In this document: positions 8,098-17,351 of the stretch, in pieces
How positions within the stretch are numbered: the first letter of the stretch is position 1
Layout: each line of letters starts with the position of its first letter
From: Paenibacillus ihbetae
Lineage (GTDB): Bacteria; Bacillota; Bacilli; Paenibacillales; Paenibacillaceae
Direction of reading: 5' to 3'
Assembly: GCF_002741055.1 (NCBI RefSeq)
Contig: NZ_CP016809.1
Coordinates: forward strand, 1,696,501 to 1,760,500
Length of the DNA: 64,000 nucleotides
The notes under the pieces: model-generated
What the model was told of the DNA's origin: nothing
What the model saw: only the letters and a program-made list of their open reading frames with translations
Databases searched by the model: none
Made by a program: the position numbers and the translations under genes

Positions 8098-8258
8098 TTA
8101 CGCTAAATCAGGATCCTGTGTATCCGTCAAGATGGCACCGAGATAGATTTTCTCCTAGAGAAGAGACGCCTTCCGCATTTAAAAGGTACAAAGCGTTGCT
8201 GGCATACCGTCACGGGAAAGGGCACCATTATGGTTACCCAGTGGCTTGACAGCAGGAA

Positions 8259-8300
8259 GAGGGGCTGCCCCAGATCGATGATCTTGTGGGACAGCCCCTC
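8259..8300. terminator. Bidirectional terminator
   Basis: GAGGGGCTGCCC pairs with GGGACAGCCCCTC across a 17-nt loop between the convergent GNAT and stress-protein genes. Confidence 0.75.
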
Positions 8301-8322
8301 ATTTATAGTAGAGATTCAAATC

Positions 8323-9000
8323 TTAAAGTCGCTTGGATGACCCATCGCGATTCGTGCTCACACCATCAGGTCTCACCGCGCCTCCGTCCCCGTCGCCATA
8401 GCCGTGATACAAATTCGGATCCGGAACGGCATCCTCGGTAGCCGCAGCTGATTCCATTCGGGAATCGATTGGGGAGCCGGTACCATTATACGTTGTTCCT
8501 TGGCGGTAATGATGCTCATTGAGCGCGCTATTGCTGCGGAAGATATCATATACCTTGCCGCCGCGGCTCTCATCCGCATCCACCATGACGAGAATATGCC
8601 CATCATCGACGTAGCTTCCGTATTCTTTCGCCTGATCCTCCGGTATGCCAAGTCCGATCAATCCGCCAACCAGCCCGCCGGCACCTGCTCCGACGGCAGC
8701 ACCTGTAAGGGTGGCTGCGATGGGGCCTGCAGCGACAATCGGGCCGATGCCCGGAATAGCAAGCGCGCCAAGCCCGGCGAGCAGTCCGGTTACGCCGCCC
8801 AGGACGCCGCCTGTCGCCGCCCCGGAGGCCAGACCTTCCGGCGCCTTCGTCCCTGTCTCTTCCTCAATCGCCGAGCTTTCACCGCGATCCTTCGCAATGA
8901 CCGAGATTTCATCTGTTCTGAATCCCTGCGCCTTCAAATCCTCTATAGCGCGAGTTGCTTCCTCTTCCGAACGAAAAGCACCAACAATCTTCTGAGTCAT
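8323..9000 (-). CDS. General stress protein 17M-like (YflT-type) protein with glycine zipper
   Basis: A 225-residue protein. Residues 3-40 (IVGAFRSEEEATRAIEDLK) match the general stress protein 17M/YflT-like N-terminal domain. Residues 58-130 are a Gly/Ala-rich zipper likely to insert into or lie along a membrane (GVLGGVTGLLAGLGALAIPG). GHILVMVDAD closes the domain, and an 80-residue hydrophilic Gly/Asp/Asn-rich tail follows. GGAGGTAACTCAT precedes the ATG. No clear SigB promoter was found upstream. Confidence 0.8.
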   Translation of the reverse strand: MTQKIVGAFRSEEEATRAIEDLKAQGFRTDEISVIAKDRGESSAIEEETGTKAPEGLASGAATGGVLGGVTGLLAGLGALAIPGIGPIVAAGPIAATLTGAAVGAGAGGLVGGLIGLGIPEDQAKEYGSYVDDGHILVMVDADESRGGKVYDIFRSNSALNEHHYRQGTTYNGTGSPIDSRMESAAATEDAVPDPNLYHGYGDGDGGAVRPDGVSTNRDGSSKRL

Positions 9001-9236
9001 ATGAGTTACCTCCTTATGGTCATTTCAGTTATCGGTGTTCACTCCATTCTTAAACGTCTGCGGACGAGATCAAACAACAGATTCCGGTCAATAGGCATCA
9101 TTCCACCAATTCCCATACCGACTCAACAGGAAGAGGCTGCCAATAATTATGAATGGTAATATTTAACTATTAGGCCGTTCATGCTAGAATTAAAAGTAAG
9201 TTATTCCCAATACAATAGAAATAGGCTGGTGATTCG

Positions 9237-10190
9237 ATGAATTGGTTCAAGCCATTCGAGGATGATCTTGCGGCCGTATTCGCCCAATGCGAAGCCCGAT
9301 TATCGGACCTGCCCCCGCCCTTGGACGAAATCGGAATTTCGTATCTGCGCGCTTTCGATGTCTTCGAGCAAGACAGCTCCAAAAACTACATATGTTATCT
9401 GCTTCCCTTCTGGATGAAGGAACTTACCACGCTCCCTGCAGAACATTACCGCCACCTGGCAGCAGCCAACATCATCGGCATGCTCTACTATTTCATTCAA
9501 GATGACATCATGGACTCCGTTCAGGAGAGCCCATCCCCGCTCCATGTGAAACAGCATCTCGCACTCGCAACGCTTCTATACTCGGAATTCCTTACGATGT
9601 ACCAAGCCTACTTCCCGCCTGACTCCGTATTCTGGCAGTTTCTCAAAGATTACAATCAAGAGTGGTCGGATGGCGTCATACACGAGAACAGCGCTGATTA
9701 TTTCGTGACCAAACCGATGGAGGTCGCCAAGAAAGCCGCTCCGGTTAAACTCGGCAGCACCGCCGTCCTTCTGCTGGCTGATCGTCCAGAGCTGATACCA
9801 TCCGCGAACGAAATGATGAACCACGTGCTGCTGACCTTGCAGATGATGGACGATTGGATGGACTGGAGGCAGGATCTGGCAGACGGCAGCTACAACTGCT
9901 TGCTCGCCATGATTAAAGCAAGATTAGGGCGTCCATGGAATGCGACGCTAACCGAAACGGAAGCCCAGGAGGCGATTTATGTCCACAACCTATTGAAGCC
10001 TTATGCAGCGGTTGCGGCTGAGACGCATACCCGCCTGACAGAGACGGCGATTGACGCCCCGAATCTGATATCCTTCCATTATACGTTGGTAGAGGAGCTC
10101 ATTCGGGATGCGAATCATATCGAAAACAGCAAGCAAACCTTAACTTTCGGAGGGTTAAACTATTACCTCTCTTTATCAACCAAAAAATAA
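9237..10190 (+). CDS. Class I isoprenoid synthase-fold protein, possible peptide prenyltransferase
   Basis: A 317-residue mostly helical protein with two Asp-rich metal-binding motifs. The first is QDDIMD at residues 88-93 and the second is DDWMDWRQD at residues 205-213. This arrangement is diagnostic of the trans-isoprenyl diphosphate synthase and class I terpene synthase fold. Overall sequence is not typical of chain-elongating FPP or GGPP synthases, so the product is unknown. Only 71 bases separate it from a small peptide gene with an NHLP-type leader, and both share orientation. ComQ, which prenylates ComX, belongs to the same fold, so peptide modification is a reasonable inference. The start follows TGGTGATTCG. 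Confidence 0.8.
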   Translation: MNWFKPFEDDLAAVFAQCEARLSDLPPPLDEIGISYLRAFDVFEQDSSKNYICYLLPFWMKELTTLPAEHYRHLAAANIIGMLYYFIQDDIMDSVQESPSPLHVKQHLALATLLYSEFLTMYQAYFPPDSVFWQFLKDYNQEWSDGVIHENSADYFVTKPMEVAKKAAPVKLGSTAVLLLADRPELIPSANEMMNHVLLTLQMMDDWMDWRQDLADGSYNCLLAMIKARLGRPWNATLTETEAQEAIYVHNLLKPYAAVAAETHTRLTETAIDAPNLISFHYTLVEELIRDANHIENSKQTLTFGGLNYYLSLSTKK

Positions 10191-10261
10191 TAGATTTTAA
10201 ATTTATTCCATGGTATCCTTAAAGAGTAAATAATAACCATTTATTTGAAAGGGTGATTCTA

Positions 10262-10501
10262 ATGACAACAGAAGCCATCTTTCAAACGCAACTGATTCAA
10301 AAAGCATGGGAGGATCCTAGCTTTAAAGCAAAGCTGGTCAGCGATCCCAAATCAGCGATCAAGGAAGTTCTTGGCGTGCGAATCCCCGACCACATTGAAG
10401 TAAGAACGCTCGAAGAGCAGCCCAATGAGCTGTACCTGGTCATTCCTCCGAATCCGGCAGGCGTGATCAAGTCCGAAGCCAAGGAAAGAGCCATCTGGTA
10501 A
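10262..10501 (+). CDS. NHLP-type leader peptide, putative RiPP precursor ending in Trp
   Basis: A 79-residue peptide starting MTTEAIFQ, with AAAGGG eight bases before the ATG. The body resembles the nitrile hydratase-like leader (NHLP) family: LIQKAWEDPSFKAKLVSDPK, then AIKEVLGV, IPDHIEVRTLEE and LYLVIPPNP. The usual terminal Gly-Gly cleavage site is absent. After VIPPNPA only GVIKSEAKERAIW remains, ending in Trp. The upstream partner is an isoprenoid synthase-fold enzyme. No peptidase-containing ABC exporter lies nearby. It is either a modified secreted peptide or a stand-alone NHLP-like protein with another role. Confidence 0.75.
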   Translation: MTTEAIFQTQLIQKAWEDPSFKAKLVSDPKSAIKEVLGVRIPDHIEVRTLEEQPNELYLVIPPNPAGVIKSEAKERAIW

Positions 10502-10584
10502 AGACTACATAACAGCCCGGGATTTACTCATAAATAGAAGAACACGAAGCAAAGAGTGGGGACTGGAAGCCTTCCGCCAAGCCC

Positions 10585-10612
10585 GCAGCTTACGATTTTA
10601 TTCGTAAGCTGC
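10585..10612. terminator. Strong hairpin over the kinase stop codon
   Basis: GCAGCTTACGA pairs perfectly with TCGTAAGCTGC around a 6-nt loop. It lies between the peptide gene and the convergent kinase and contains the kinase TAA. No T tract follows, so it may be a termination or mRNA-stability element. Confidence 0.5.
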
Positions 10613-12487
10613 AGGCAGCGTGATCACTGCATCCGTCCCCACTCCTTTTTTACTTGTAAAATGGATGCTGCCATCCATCGCCTCGATAATTCGAAACGTG
10701 ACCATAAGCCCGAGTCCGGTGCCCTTGGTCTTGTTGGAGAAATACGGCTCCCCCAGCCGGGCCAGCACATCCTCCCCCATTCCTTCGCCGTTATCCACGA
10801 CGTGTATGTAAACCCGTCCCTGCTTCTGATAGCAGCGGATCTGGATCAGCCCCTCCTCCTGCAAGGCTTCAATGCTGTTCTTAATAATATTTATGAACGC
10901 CTGCTTGAACTTGGAGGAATTGCCGCGTACCGCAAGCTCCTCGGGAATGTCCACGGTGATCTTCCCGCCGTGCAGATGCGCAAGGGGCGCAAGGATCCCC
11001 TCGATATGCTTGAATTCGTCGGAGATCTGAAGGACGGTGTCCTTGCCGAACTCCGGCTTGGCAAAAGTCAGGAAATCCGTAATAATGCCCGACGCCCGAT
11101 CCAGCTCCACCAGAGCCAGATCCAGATATTCGCGTTCAGCCGCCTTGGCTTTTCCCATGAGCAGCTGTAGAAATCCTCGAGTTACTTGAAGCGGGTTGCG
11201 GACTTCATGGGCTACCGAGGCCGCAAGCTCGCTGATGATCTCCATCTTTTCAGACCGCTGCAGCTCATTGTTGAACATCTCCAGCTCCTTGGAGTATTCG
11301 AGAATCTGTTCATGGTTTTTGGCAAAATGGCGCCCCAGAATAACGATGAGCGACACGATAAAGACGACAGCGCCCCATTTCCATAAAAACAGATTATAGC
11401 TGCCACGGCTGAGGAAAAATTGAAGCAGCTCGCCCAATCCGACGACGGCAAACGCGGCAAAGCCTGCATTGAAAATGACGGCATCCTTGTTTCCTTTAAG
11501 GGAAAAATACATTGAGCTTCCGATCAGCAGCATGAATTGCAGGATCATGACAACGCCGAGCACCTGAACGGAAAAGAAGTAGTACAGCCCAAACCAACGG
11601 TTTTCGGCCAGTTGATTGGCGATCAGGAACAGAAAACAAAACAGGGAGTAAAACACTTGGAATTGGCGCAGCTTGTGAAGCATCCCCTTCCAGCCATGAC
11701 CGAATATTTTTTCGAAAAACAGGCTGAACGAAGGCAGAAGGACAAATAATGAAATGTCATACATGTGAGTAAAGATGCTGCCGTATTGTTCAAACACGGT
11801 ATAAAGAAAAGGGGAGTAAGTAAACACCAGGATGCCGACGGATAAGATGGTTAAGGCCAAAGACAGGACGGCGGCCAGGTATTTATTGTTCAGAAAAACA
11901 GCACAGATGAGCATCACGAAGGCAATGAATAAGAAGGCGCTGCCTAAAATGATATCGCCCAGATTCGATCGGACGAACCGATTCAGAAGCTCGTGGTAGG
12001 GGCCGATCAGGATTTTTCCATCGACCGTAATATGATCTCTCGCCGTTTCCAGCCATATATACAGGTCCTGGCCGGACAAATCCTCATGCAGCGGGAGCAA
12101 AACATGGTTCAGCTCATAGTTGTAGGTTCTTGCGGATTCATAGATTTTCCGTTCGCCGGCAAACACCGCAACCTGCTGTCCGTGAAGCTTGTCTATCAGT
12201 ATGCCTTGCGAGGAGGAAGCGTCATCCGGAAGTTTCATATGAATCCAAGCCGACGTCTTGCTCTGTGGCTTCGGGTGTTCGGCAATGCGCGCGGAGCCCT
12301 CCGCCCAGACCTCCTTCTCAGGCGGCGCACGATCCGGCACTTCCCCTGCATCCGACCATAGAATCCGCCACTCCTTAATCACAGCCGATGCTGGCGCACC
12401 GGAAGCGCCGGAGGCTAACCCCGGAATACCGAGGGTAATACCAATTGCGATGATCAGGAACATACCGATTCTCCATCCAGGTCTCAT
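10598..12487 (-). CDS. 7TM-type membrane sensor histidine kinase (first of a tandem pair)
   Basis: A 629-residue kinase. A signal peptide (1-28) precedes an extracytoplasmic domain (about 29-178), then seven or so membrane segments (about 180-395), a short coiled coil, a HisKA domain with H-box SVAHEVRNPLQVTRGFLQLL, and an HATPase_c domain with DNGEGM and GTGLGL. The architecture resembles 7TMR-DISM kinases, and the catalytic part resembles sporulation kinases that feed Spo0F. It has no adjacent response regulator. It is a clear paralogue of the kinase at 12628-14535 and converges on the isoprenoid synthase/peptide pair. Confidence 0.88.
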   Translation of the reverse strand: MRPGWRIGMFLIIAIGITLGIPGLASGASGAPASAVIKEWRILWSDAGEVPDRAPPEKEVWAEGSARIAEHPKPQSKTSAWIHMKLPDDASSSQGILIDKLHGQQVAVFAGERKIYESARTYNYELNHVLLPLHEDLSGQDLYIWLETARDHITVDGKILIGPYHELLNRFVRSNLGDIILGSAFLFIAFVMLICAVFLNNKYLAAVLSLALTILSVGILVFTYSPFLYTVFEQYGSIFTHMYDISLFVLLPSFSLFFEKIFGHGWKGMLHKLRQFQVFYSLFCFLFLIANQLAENRWFGLYYFFSVQVLGVVMILQFMLLIGSSMYFSLKGNKDAVIFNAGFAAFAVVGLGELLQFFLSRGSYNLFLWKWGAVVFIVSLIVILGRHFAKNHEQILEYSKELEMFNNELQRSEKMEIISELAASVAHEVRNPLQVTRGFLQLLMGKAKAAEREYLDLALVELDRASGIITDFLTFAKPEFGKDTVLQISDEFKHIEGILAPLAHLHGGKITVDIPEELAVRGNSSKFKQAFINIIKNSIEALQEEGLIQIRCYQKQGRVYIHVVDNGEGMGEDVLARLGEPYFSNKTKGTGLGLMVTFRIIEAMDGSIHFTSKKGVGTDAVITLPAAYE

Positions 12488-12593
12488 GCACGCACCTCAA
12501 ACATTATAATGAATACCTTCTAAAGAGTATTCGATGCGTTTAAACATTCCCCCTTCTAAAATTCGTAATTATGAAAAAATTTTCTATAAAATA

Positions 12594-12622
12594 ACAGGAG
12601 ATACCGATGCGGCATCTCCTGT
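12594..12622 (-). terminator. Terminator of the second tandem kinase
   Basis: ACAGGAGAT pairs with ATCTCCTGT; a T-rich stretch follows on the minus strand. The first kinase therefore probably needs its own promoter in 12488-12593. Confidence 0.75.
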
Positions 12623-12627
12623 AGCGT

Positions 12628-14535
12628 TCATGTTGAGCTTCCTTGATCCGGGGCACAAGCGGGGAAGCGGATAATCGCTTCGGTGCCGGCTCCTTTTCTG
12701 CTGTTGAAGTGGATGGAGCCATTCATCGACTTGATGATCCGGAAGGTAACCATCAGACCAAGACCTGTTCCCTTGGATTTATTGGAGAAATACGGCTCTC
12801 CGAGTCTGGTCAGCTCAAGGGGATCCATCCCGACCCCATTGTCCTGGATATGGATGATGACCTCATTCGATTGGGCATATGCCCAGATGCGGACTGTTCC
12901 TTCCCCGTCGAGTGCTTCAATCCCGTTCTTCACGATATTTATCATCGCCTGCTTCAGCTTGGAGGAATTACCGGTGATATACAAGTCCTCCGCTTCTTCC
13001 AGCTCGATCGTACCGCCTGCAAGGTTGGCAAGCGGAAGCAGAATGCCGGTAACATGCTTTAGCTCCTCGTATACGTTCAGCGGCACGATCTGTTCGACCT
13101 GCGGCTTGGCAAACGTCAGAAAATCCGTAATAATCCCAGACGCCCGGTCCATCTCCTTCAAGGCCAAAGCGAAATATTCCTTCTCATCCGGCTTGGCGCT
13201 CTGGGAGAGCAGCTGCATAAAGCCGCGCGTTACCTGCAGCGGATTACGGACCTCATGCGCCACCGACGCGGCCAATTCGCTAATAATCTCCATCTTCTCG
13301 GAGCGCTGCAGCTCATTGTTGAACAGCTCCAGCTCCCGGGAGTATTCGAGCACCTGCTGATGACTCCTGACGAATTTTCGCCCCAGCATGACGATCAGCG
13401 ATACGACGAGCGCAATAACGCCCCATTTCCATAGATAGAATTCATAGTTGCGGCCTTTCAAATAAAAGCTTATCAGGTCCCCCAGCGTCAGCAGGGCCAT
13501 CATGCCGAATCCGAACGAGAAAATATAAGCGTCTTTATTACGTTTGGAGGCATACAGGATCGTAATTCCGATAAGCAGCGACAGCTCCAGAATAATCAGA
13601 ATGCCGAGGATCTTCACGGTAAACAAATAATAGAGATCATGAAACGGATGGGGGCCGACCAGCTGAATGATAAGCAGCATCAGGCACAGCCCGGAATAAC
13701 CCATTTGGAATCTTCGGCCATAGCGGATGACCCGGTAGGGACCCGGACCGTAGATTTTTTCAAAGTAAAAAAACATCGCAGGCATAATAGCGAACAATGC
13801 CGTATCAAACAGGGTTACCCATACGCTTCCCAGATCGCCATAAAACGTGTAGAGGAATGGCGAATAGGCAATGAGCAGCGCGCCGAACGCAAAAATAACG
13901 ACGCACAAGGCAAGCCAGCTGGCTACCGTATGCCTTGGGAGAAACAGGCAGCATACGGTCATAACCGCCGCGATGAACAATAAGGAGCCGCCAAGAATGA
14001 AATCCTCCAGATCCTTCTTGATGAATACTCCCCGCATATGTTCATATTCTCCGAGCTCGATATCGCCCTGGATTCCTAATGCGGTATCCGTCCCCTTTGA
14101 CCAGATATAGACGGTTTTGCCGGCATCCTCCCCGTTAACGGGCAGCAGCAGCGTATGGTTCATATATACAAAATTCCGCTTCACTTCGTATAACGGCAGA
14201 TCTTCCAGGAACGCCGACACATCCTGCCCTTTCACCCGCTCGATCAGCACAGCCGATTGTCCCGGCGGCAGCTTCGGCAGCGTGAACCGGTTCCATGACG
14301 AAACAACCCCGTCCGGCCGGGATGGGGGTGCCGCATCCTTATGCGCATCAATCCATTGTCTTCGGTTCCTGACGCTTGCTGGATTCACGTCCCCTTCCCG
14401 ATTCTCGAACTCCCACAGCACCTGCCAGTCGGGGATTACGGCGGGAGCTGCTTGCGCATGAGCGGGAGCCCCCCATAATGACATGAGCGGCAGTATCAGC
14501 AGCAGCAGGAGTATGTATTTAGGTACATCCTTCAT
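12628..14535 (-). CDS. 7TM-type membrane sensor histidine kinase (second of a tandem pair)
   Basis: A 635-residue paralogue of the kinase at 10598-12487, with the same order: signal peptide, extracytoplasmic beta-rich domain, multi-span membrane domain, HisKA, HATPase_c (DNGVGM, GTGLGL). The block NNELQRSEKMEIISELAAS and the H-box are nearly identical in both, whereas the extracytoplasmic domains differ. I start at the ATG at 14535 because GAGGTGCG lies upstream, the same ribosome-site context as its paralogue; an ATG at 14568 is possible. No response regulator is adjacent; a Spo0F-type phosphorelay is likely but not shown. Confidence 0.87.
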   Translation of the reverse strand: MKDVPKYILLLLLILPLMSLWGAPAHAQAAPAVIPDWQVLWEFENREGDVNPASVRNRRQWIDAHKDAAPPSRPDGVVSSWNRFTLPKLPPGQSAVLIERVKGQDVSAFLEDLPLYEVKRNFVYMNHTLLLPVNGEDAGKTVYIWSKGTDTALGIQGDIELGEYEHMRGVFIKKDLEDFILGGSLLFIAAVMTVCCLFLPRHTVASWLALCVVIFAFGALLIAYSPFLYTFYGDLGSVWVTLFDTALFAIMPAMFFYFEKIYGPGPYRVIRYGRRFQMGYSGLCLMLLIIQLVGPHPFHDLYYLFTVKILGILIILELSLLIGITILYASKRNKDAYIFSFGFGMMALLTLGDLISFYLKGRNYEFYLWKWGVIALVVSLIVMLGRKFVRSHQQVLEYSRELELFNNELQRSEKMEIISELAASVAHEVRNPLQVTRGFMQLLSQSAKPDEKEYFALALKEMDRASGIITDFLTFAKPQVEQIVPLNVYEELKHVTGILLPLANLAGGTIELEEAEDLYITGNSSKLKQAMINIVKNGIEALDGEGTVRIWAYAQSNEVIIHIQDNGVGMDPLELTRLGEPYFSNKSKGTGLGLMVTFRIIKSMNGSIHFNSRKGAGTEAIIRFPACAPDQGSST

Positions 14536-14690
14536 TTTGTGCGCACCTCTAACCGTCCTTCGTTTCATAATGTAAGGTCTAACTGCGTTTACGCGTCATG
14601 TCCATTCGACAAACTTCGTCTTCATTTACAATCAATATACCATGAAAAACAACATCAGTTGTCAGAAAAATTTTAGTTATTATGAAAATG

Positions 14691-14735
14691 AAAAGGGACT
14701 GCCGGTCCGCCATTATAATGGCAAACAGCAATCCC
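14691..14735 (-). terminator. Terminator of the SulP gene
   Basis: An imperfect long stem, GGGATTGC with GCAGTCCC plus an inner GCCATTATAATGGC, is followed on the minus strand by CTTTTCATTTT. Confidence 0.65.
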
Positions 14736-14741
14736 TAGAGG

Positions 14742-16205
14742 TTAATGTGAAGAACTGGAAGCAAGCCCTATTCTTTCAACCATCCGCTTGCTTTCCTCAT
14801 TCAAGCCGACGATGGTAACATGCTTGCCCGCTTCCTTGTACTTATTAAATATTTTGGAAATTGCGTCCGTTCCGGACTGATCCCACACATGCGATTTGGA
14901 AAAGTCGATCGTCACATGGTCCGGATCGTTGTGAGCATCGAACAATTTGATGAAATACATCGCCGTCCCGAAAAACAGCTGTCCCCGAATTTCATACACC
15001 TTGACCCCATTGGCCTCGATATGCGGGTTAGCATAAATTCTCGCCATCTTCCAGCCGAAATTCAGCGCGCTGAGCACGATGCCGATCATGACGCCGATGG
15101 CCAGGTTATGGGTTGCAACAACGATGATGACCGTCGCGAGCATAACCACCGTATCCCCGAGCGGAATCCGGTGCAGCGTCCGGAGCGCATTCCATTCAAA
15201 GGTGCCGATGGACACCATGAACATCACGCCGACAAGGGCAGCCATCGGAATCTGCTTGACGACATCACCGAGGACGATGATCAGAAACAGCAGGAACACA
15301 CCTGCAACGAACGTTGAGAGCCGCGTGCGGCCGCCGGATTTGACGTTGATGACCGTCTGTCCGATCATCGCGCATCCAGCCATCCCGCCGAAAAATCCGG
15401 TAATGACATTCGAGATGCCCTGTCCCCGAATCTCCCGGTTCTTGTCACTGTCGGTCTCGGTCAATTCATCCACAAGCGAAGCCGTCAGCAGCGATTCGGT
15501 CATTCCCACGACTGCGAGCGCCAAGGAGATAGGCAGTATGGTCATGATCATCTCAAGGCTGATATACACATCGGGGATATGGAAAAACGGAAGCGTCTGC
15601 GTAATGTTGCCCATATCTCCGACCGTGCGCACCGGAGCCCCGGTCCATACCGCAACGATCGTCATGACGATGATCGCCACAAGGGCTGAAGGAACAGCCT
15701 TCGTAAGCAGCGGCAGGACGTAGATGATCAGAAGCGTCCCGGCCACCATCAGATACATCGGCCAGGATTCCCCGACAAAGTTCGGAAGCTGGGCCAGGAA
15801 GATAATGATGGCCAGCGAGTTCACAAAGCCGGTAATGACCGGCTGCGGAACGAAAGTAATAAACCGTCCGAATTTCAATGCCCCCATCAGCCATTGCAGA
15901 AGTCCCGTAAGAACCGTAGCGGCGTACAAATATTCAATCCCATGCTTGGCTACGAGCGGTCCCATCAGGGAAGCCATCGCCCCGGTTGCAGCCGATATCA
16001 TGCCCGGCCGGCCGCCGAAGAACGAAATGCTGACCGCGATGACGAAGGAGGCATATAAGCCGACCATCGGGTCGACGCCGGCCATGATCGAGAAGGCGAT
16101 CGCCTCGGGGATAAGTGCAAATGCTACGGTAAGTCCTGATAAAATATCTTTACGCGTATTGCCAAAGAAGCCTTGTTTAATCCATGCAAACAAAGAGAAA
16201 ATCAC
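14742..16205 (-). CDS. SulP-family anion transporter with STAS domain
   Basis: A 487-residue membrane protein of the SulP (SLC26) family, which moves sulfate, bicarbonate or other anions. The N-terminal signature ALIPEAIAFSIMAGVDPMVG lies in the first membrane segment, and about 11-14 hydrophobic segments follow. A cytoplasmic STAS domain occupies about 385-480 (VTIDFSKSHVWDQSGTDAI). The GTG start at 16205 has a weak ribosome site (AGGAT), so the N-terminus is approximate. The transported ion cannot be told from the sequence. The 335-base gap to the next gene (16206-16541) holds promoters only, as far as I can see. Confidence 0.9.
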   Translation of the reverse strand: MIFSLFAWIKQGFFGNTRKDILSGLTVAFALIPEAIAFSIMAGVDPMVGLYASFVIAVSISFFGGRPGMISAATGAMASLMGPLVAKHGIEYLYAATVLTGLLQWLMGALKFGRFITFVPQPVITGFVNSLAIIIFLAQLPNFVGESWPMYLMVAGTLLIIYVLPLLTKAVPSALVAIIVMTIVAVWTGAPVRTVGDMGNITQTLPFFHIPDVYISLEMIMTILPISLALAVVGMTESLLTASLVDELTETDSDKNREIRGQGISNVITGFFGGMAGCAMIGQTVINVKSGGRTRLSTFVAGVFLLFLIIVLGDVVKQIPMAALVGVMFMVSIGTFEWNALRTLHRIPLGDTVVMLATVIIVVATHNLAIGVMIGIVLSALNFGWKMARIYANPHIEANGVKVYEIRGQLFFGTAMYFIKLFDAHNDPDHVTIDFSKSHVWDQSGTDAISKIFNKYKEAGKHVTIVGLNEESKRMVERIGLASSSSH

Positions 16206-16541
16206 ATCCTGTTCGTATCATATTGTTGGCGCCCCACTCTCAGGATTGCCGGGTCCGATAATCACTTTTCCGATTATATATCAAGGCGGCCACTGTTTTC
16301 AGATATCAATAAAGCGCATTCAATTCGATTTATCTTGGAAATTCTCTTAAATTCGAATGATAGCGCATCTATATCCCAGTTTCAGAAATTTCATAATGAT
16401 TCTTGCGGCCGGGAATGCTAGCAATAGGCTTGCGACCTGCCTACCGGCCTTCGAAAAGCGATTCATTCCTGACCCAGCGGGTAAAGTCGGAGTATAAAAG
16501 TAAACATCCCGAAGTGGATGGTTGGAAAGGAGTTAACAACG

Positions 16542-17267
16542 ATGCGCGACGAAAACAATCGGAATACGCTGCCTGATTTGATATATCTGGAATATGAGAC
16601 CAAGCGGAAGACCGACGAGACGAATCTGATTCCGGAGGATGACATGCGGGACGTGAACACTTACACGACCCAGAGCCTTAGCAGCGAGGAGGCCGACCAC
16701 AGCGGATATGACCAAAATGTACCTGCCCCCGCGGACGCGAAGCCGCCGGAGGCGATGAATCCGGACCACAGCGCGCTTGACGCATGGGAAGCAGCAGGTG
16801 CGGAGCCTGATAACCGGACGATCGCCGGGGAGCCGACCTCCGGGTCCTCGGCAGATGCCATCGATGGGCAGGAGCTCAAAGCGGAGGGCCGGCTTCCTCT
16901 GGACCAGGCATCGGCAAATGCAGCCTTCGTCCAAGGGAATGACCGCGAAGCGCGGGAATGGATGTCCATTGAAGGTGAGCCGCCGACCCGTCCGGGGGAT
17001 GAGGTGATCGCGGAATACACCGGCGATGCAGAGCGCCGCGTAACAGCGGATGCCGCCTTTTCCGGAAGCGGCACGGCTTTTCTGGGACAGGGACAGGATC
17101 TATTCATCACCGGTTCAGCCGGTGACGATGAGGATTACACGCCGCTTCCGGACGTCCCGGATGCCGACGCGATTTCAGCGGACAGCCCGGTTGACCCCGC
17201 TGCCCCGCAGACCGATCTGATGCACGGAACGGATCTTCTCAACGGGAGCAACGGCGACGAGGATTAA
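16542..17267 (+). CDS. Acidic, largely disordered hypothetical protein
   Basis: A 241-residue protein with no membrane segment or signal peptide. It is very rich in Asp, Glu, Ala, Pro and Ser, with low-complexity stretches such as DVPDADAISADSPVDPAAPQ, and is probably disordered. The ATG at 16542 follows AAGGAG by ten bases. TATAAA at 16493 could be a -10 element. I do not recognise a family. The flanking genes are also small hypothetical genes with good ribosome sites. Confidence 0.7.
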   Translation: MRDENNRNTLPDLIYLEYETKRKTDETNLIPEDDMRDVNTYTTQSLSSEEADHSGYDQNVPAPADAKPPEAMNPDHSALDAWEAAGAEPDNRTIAGEPTSGSSADAIDGQELKAEGRLPLDQASANAAFVQGNDREAREWMSIEGEPPTRPGDEVIAEYTGDAERRVTADAAFSGSGTAFLGQGQDLFITGSAGDDEDYTPLPDVPDADAISADSPVDPAAPQTDLMHGTDLLNGSNGDED

Positions 17268-17303
17268 TCCGGACCCGGGGATGCCTGACCTATGAAAAAT
17301 CAA

Positions 17304-17338
17304 GACCCGCCTTCTCTTCATCACAGTGAAAGCGGGTC
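17304..17338. terminator. Bidirectional terminator
   Basis: GACCCGC pairs with GCGGGTC; CTGTTCT follows on the plus strand and CTTGATTTTT on the minus strand. It serves the acidic protein gene and the 35-aa minus-strand gene. Confidence 0.7.
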
Positions 17339-17351
17339 CTGTTCTATGAAT

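Noticed and set aside
9001..9160. Possible SigB promoter upstream of the YflT-like gene
   Set aside because: A GTTTAA element is present, but no GGGTAT-like -10 lies at the proper distance.
10262..10501. Reading the small peptide as a nitrile hydratase subunit
   Set aside because: It has only the leader-like segment, no metal-binding CxxCSC motif, and no second subunit gene nearby.
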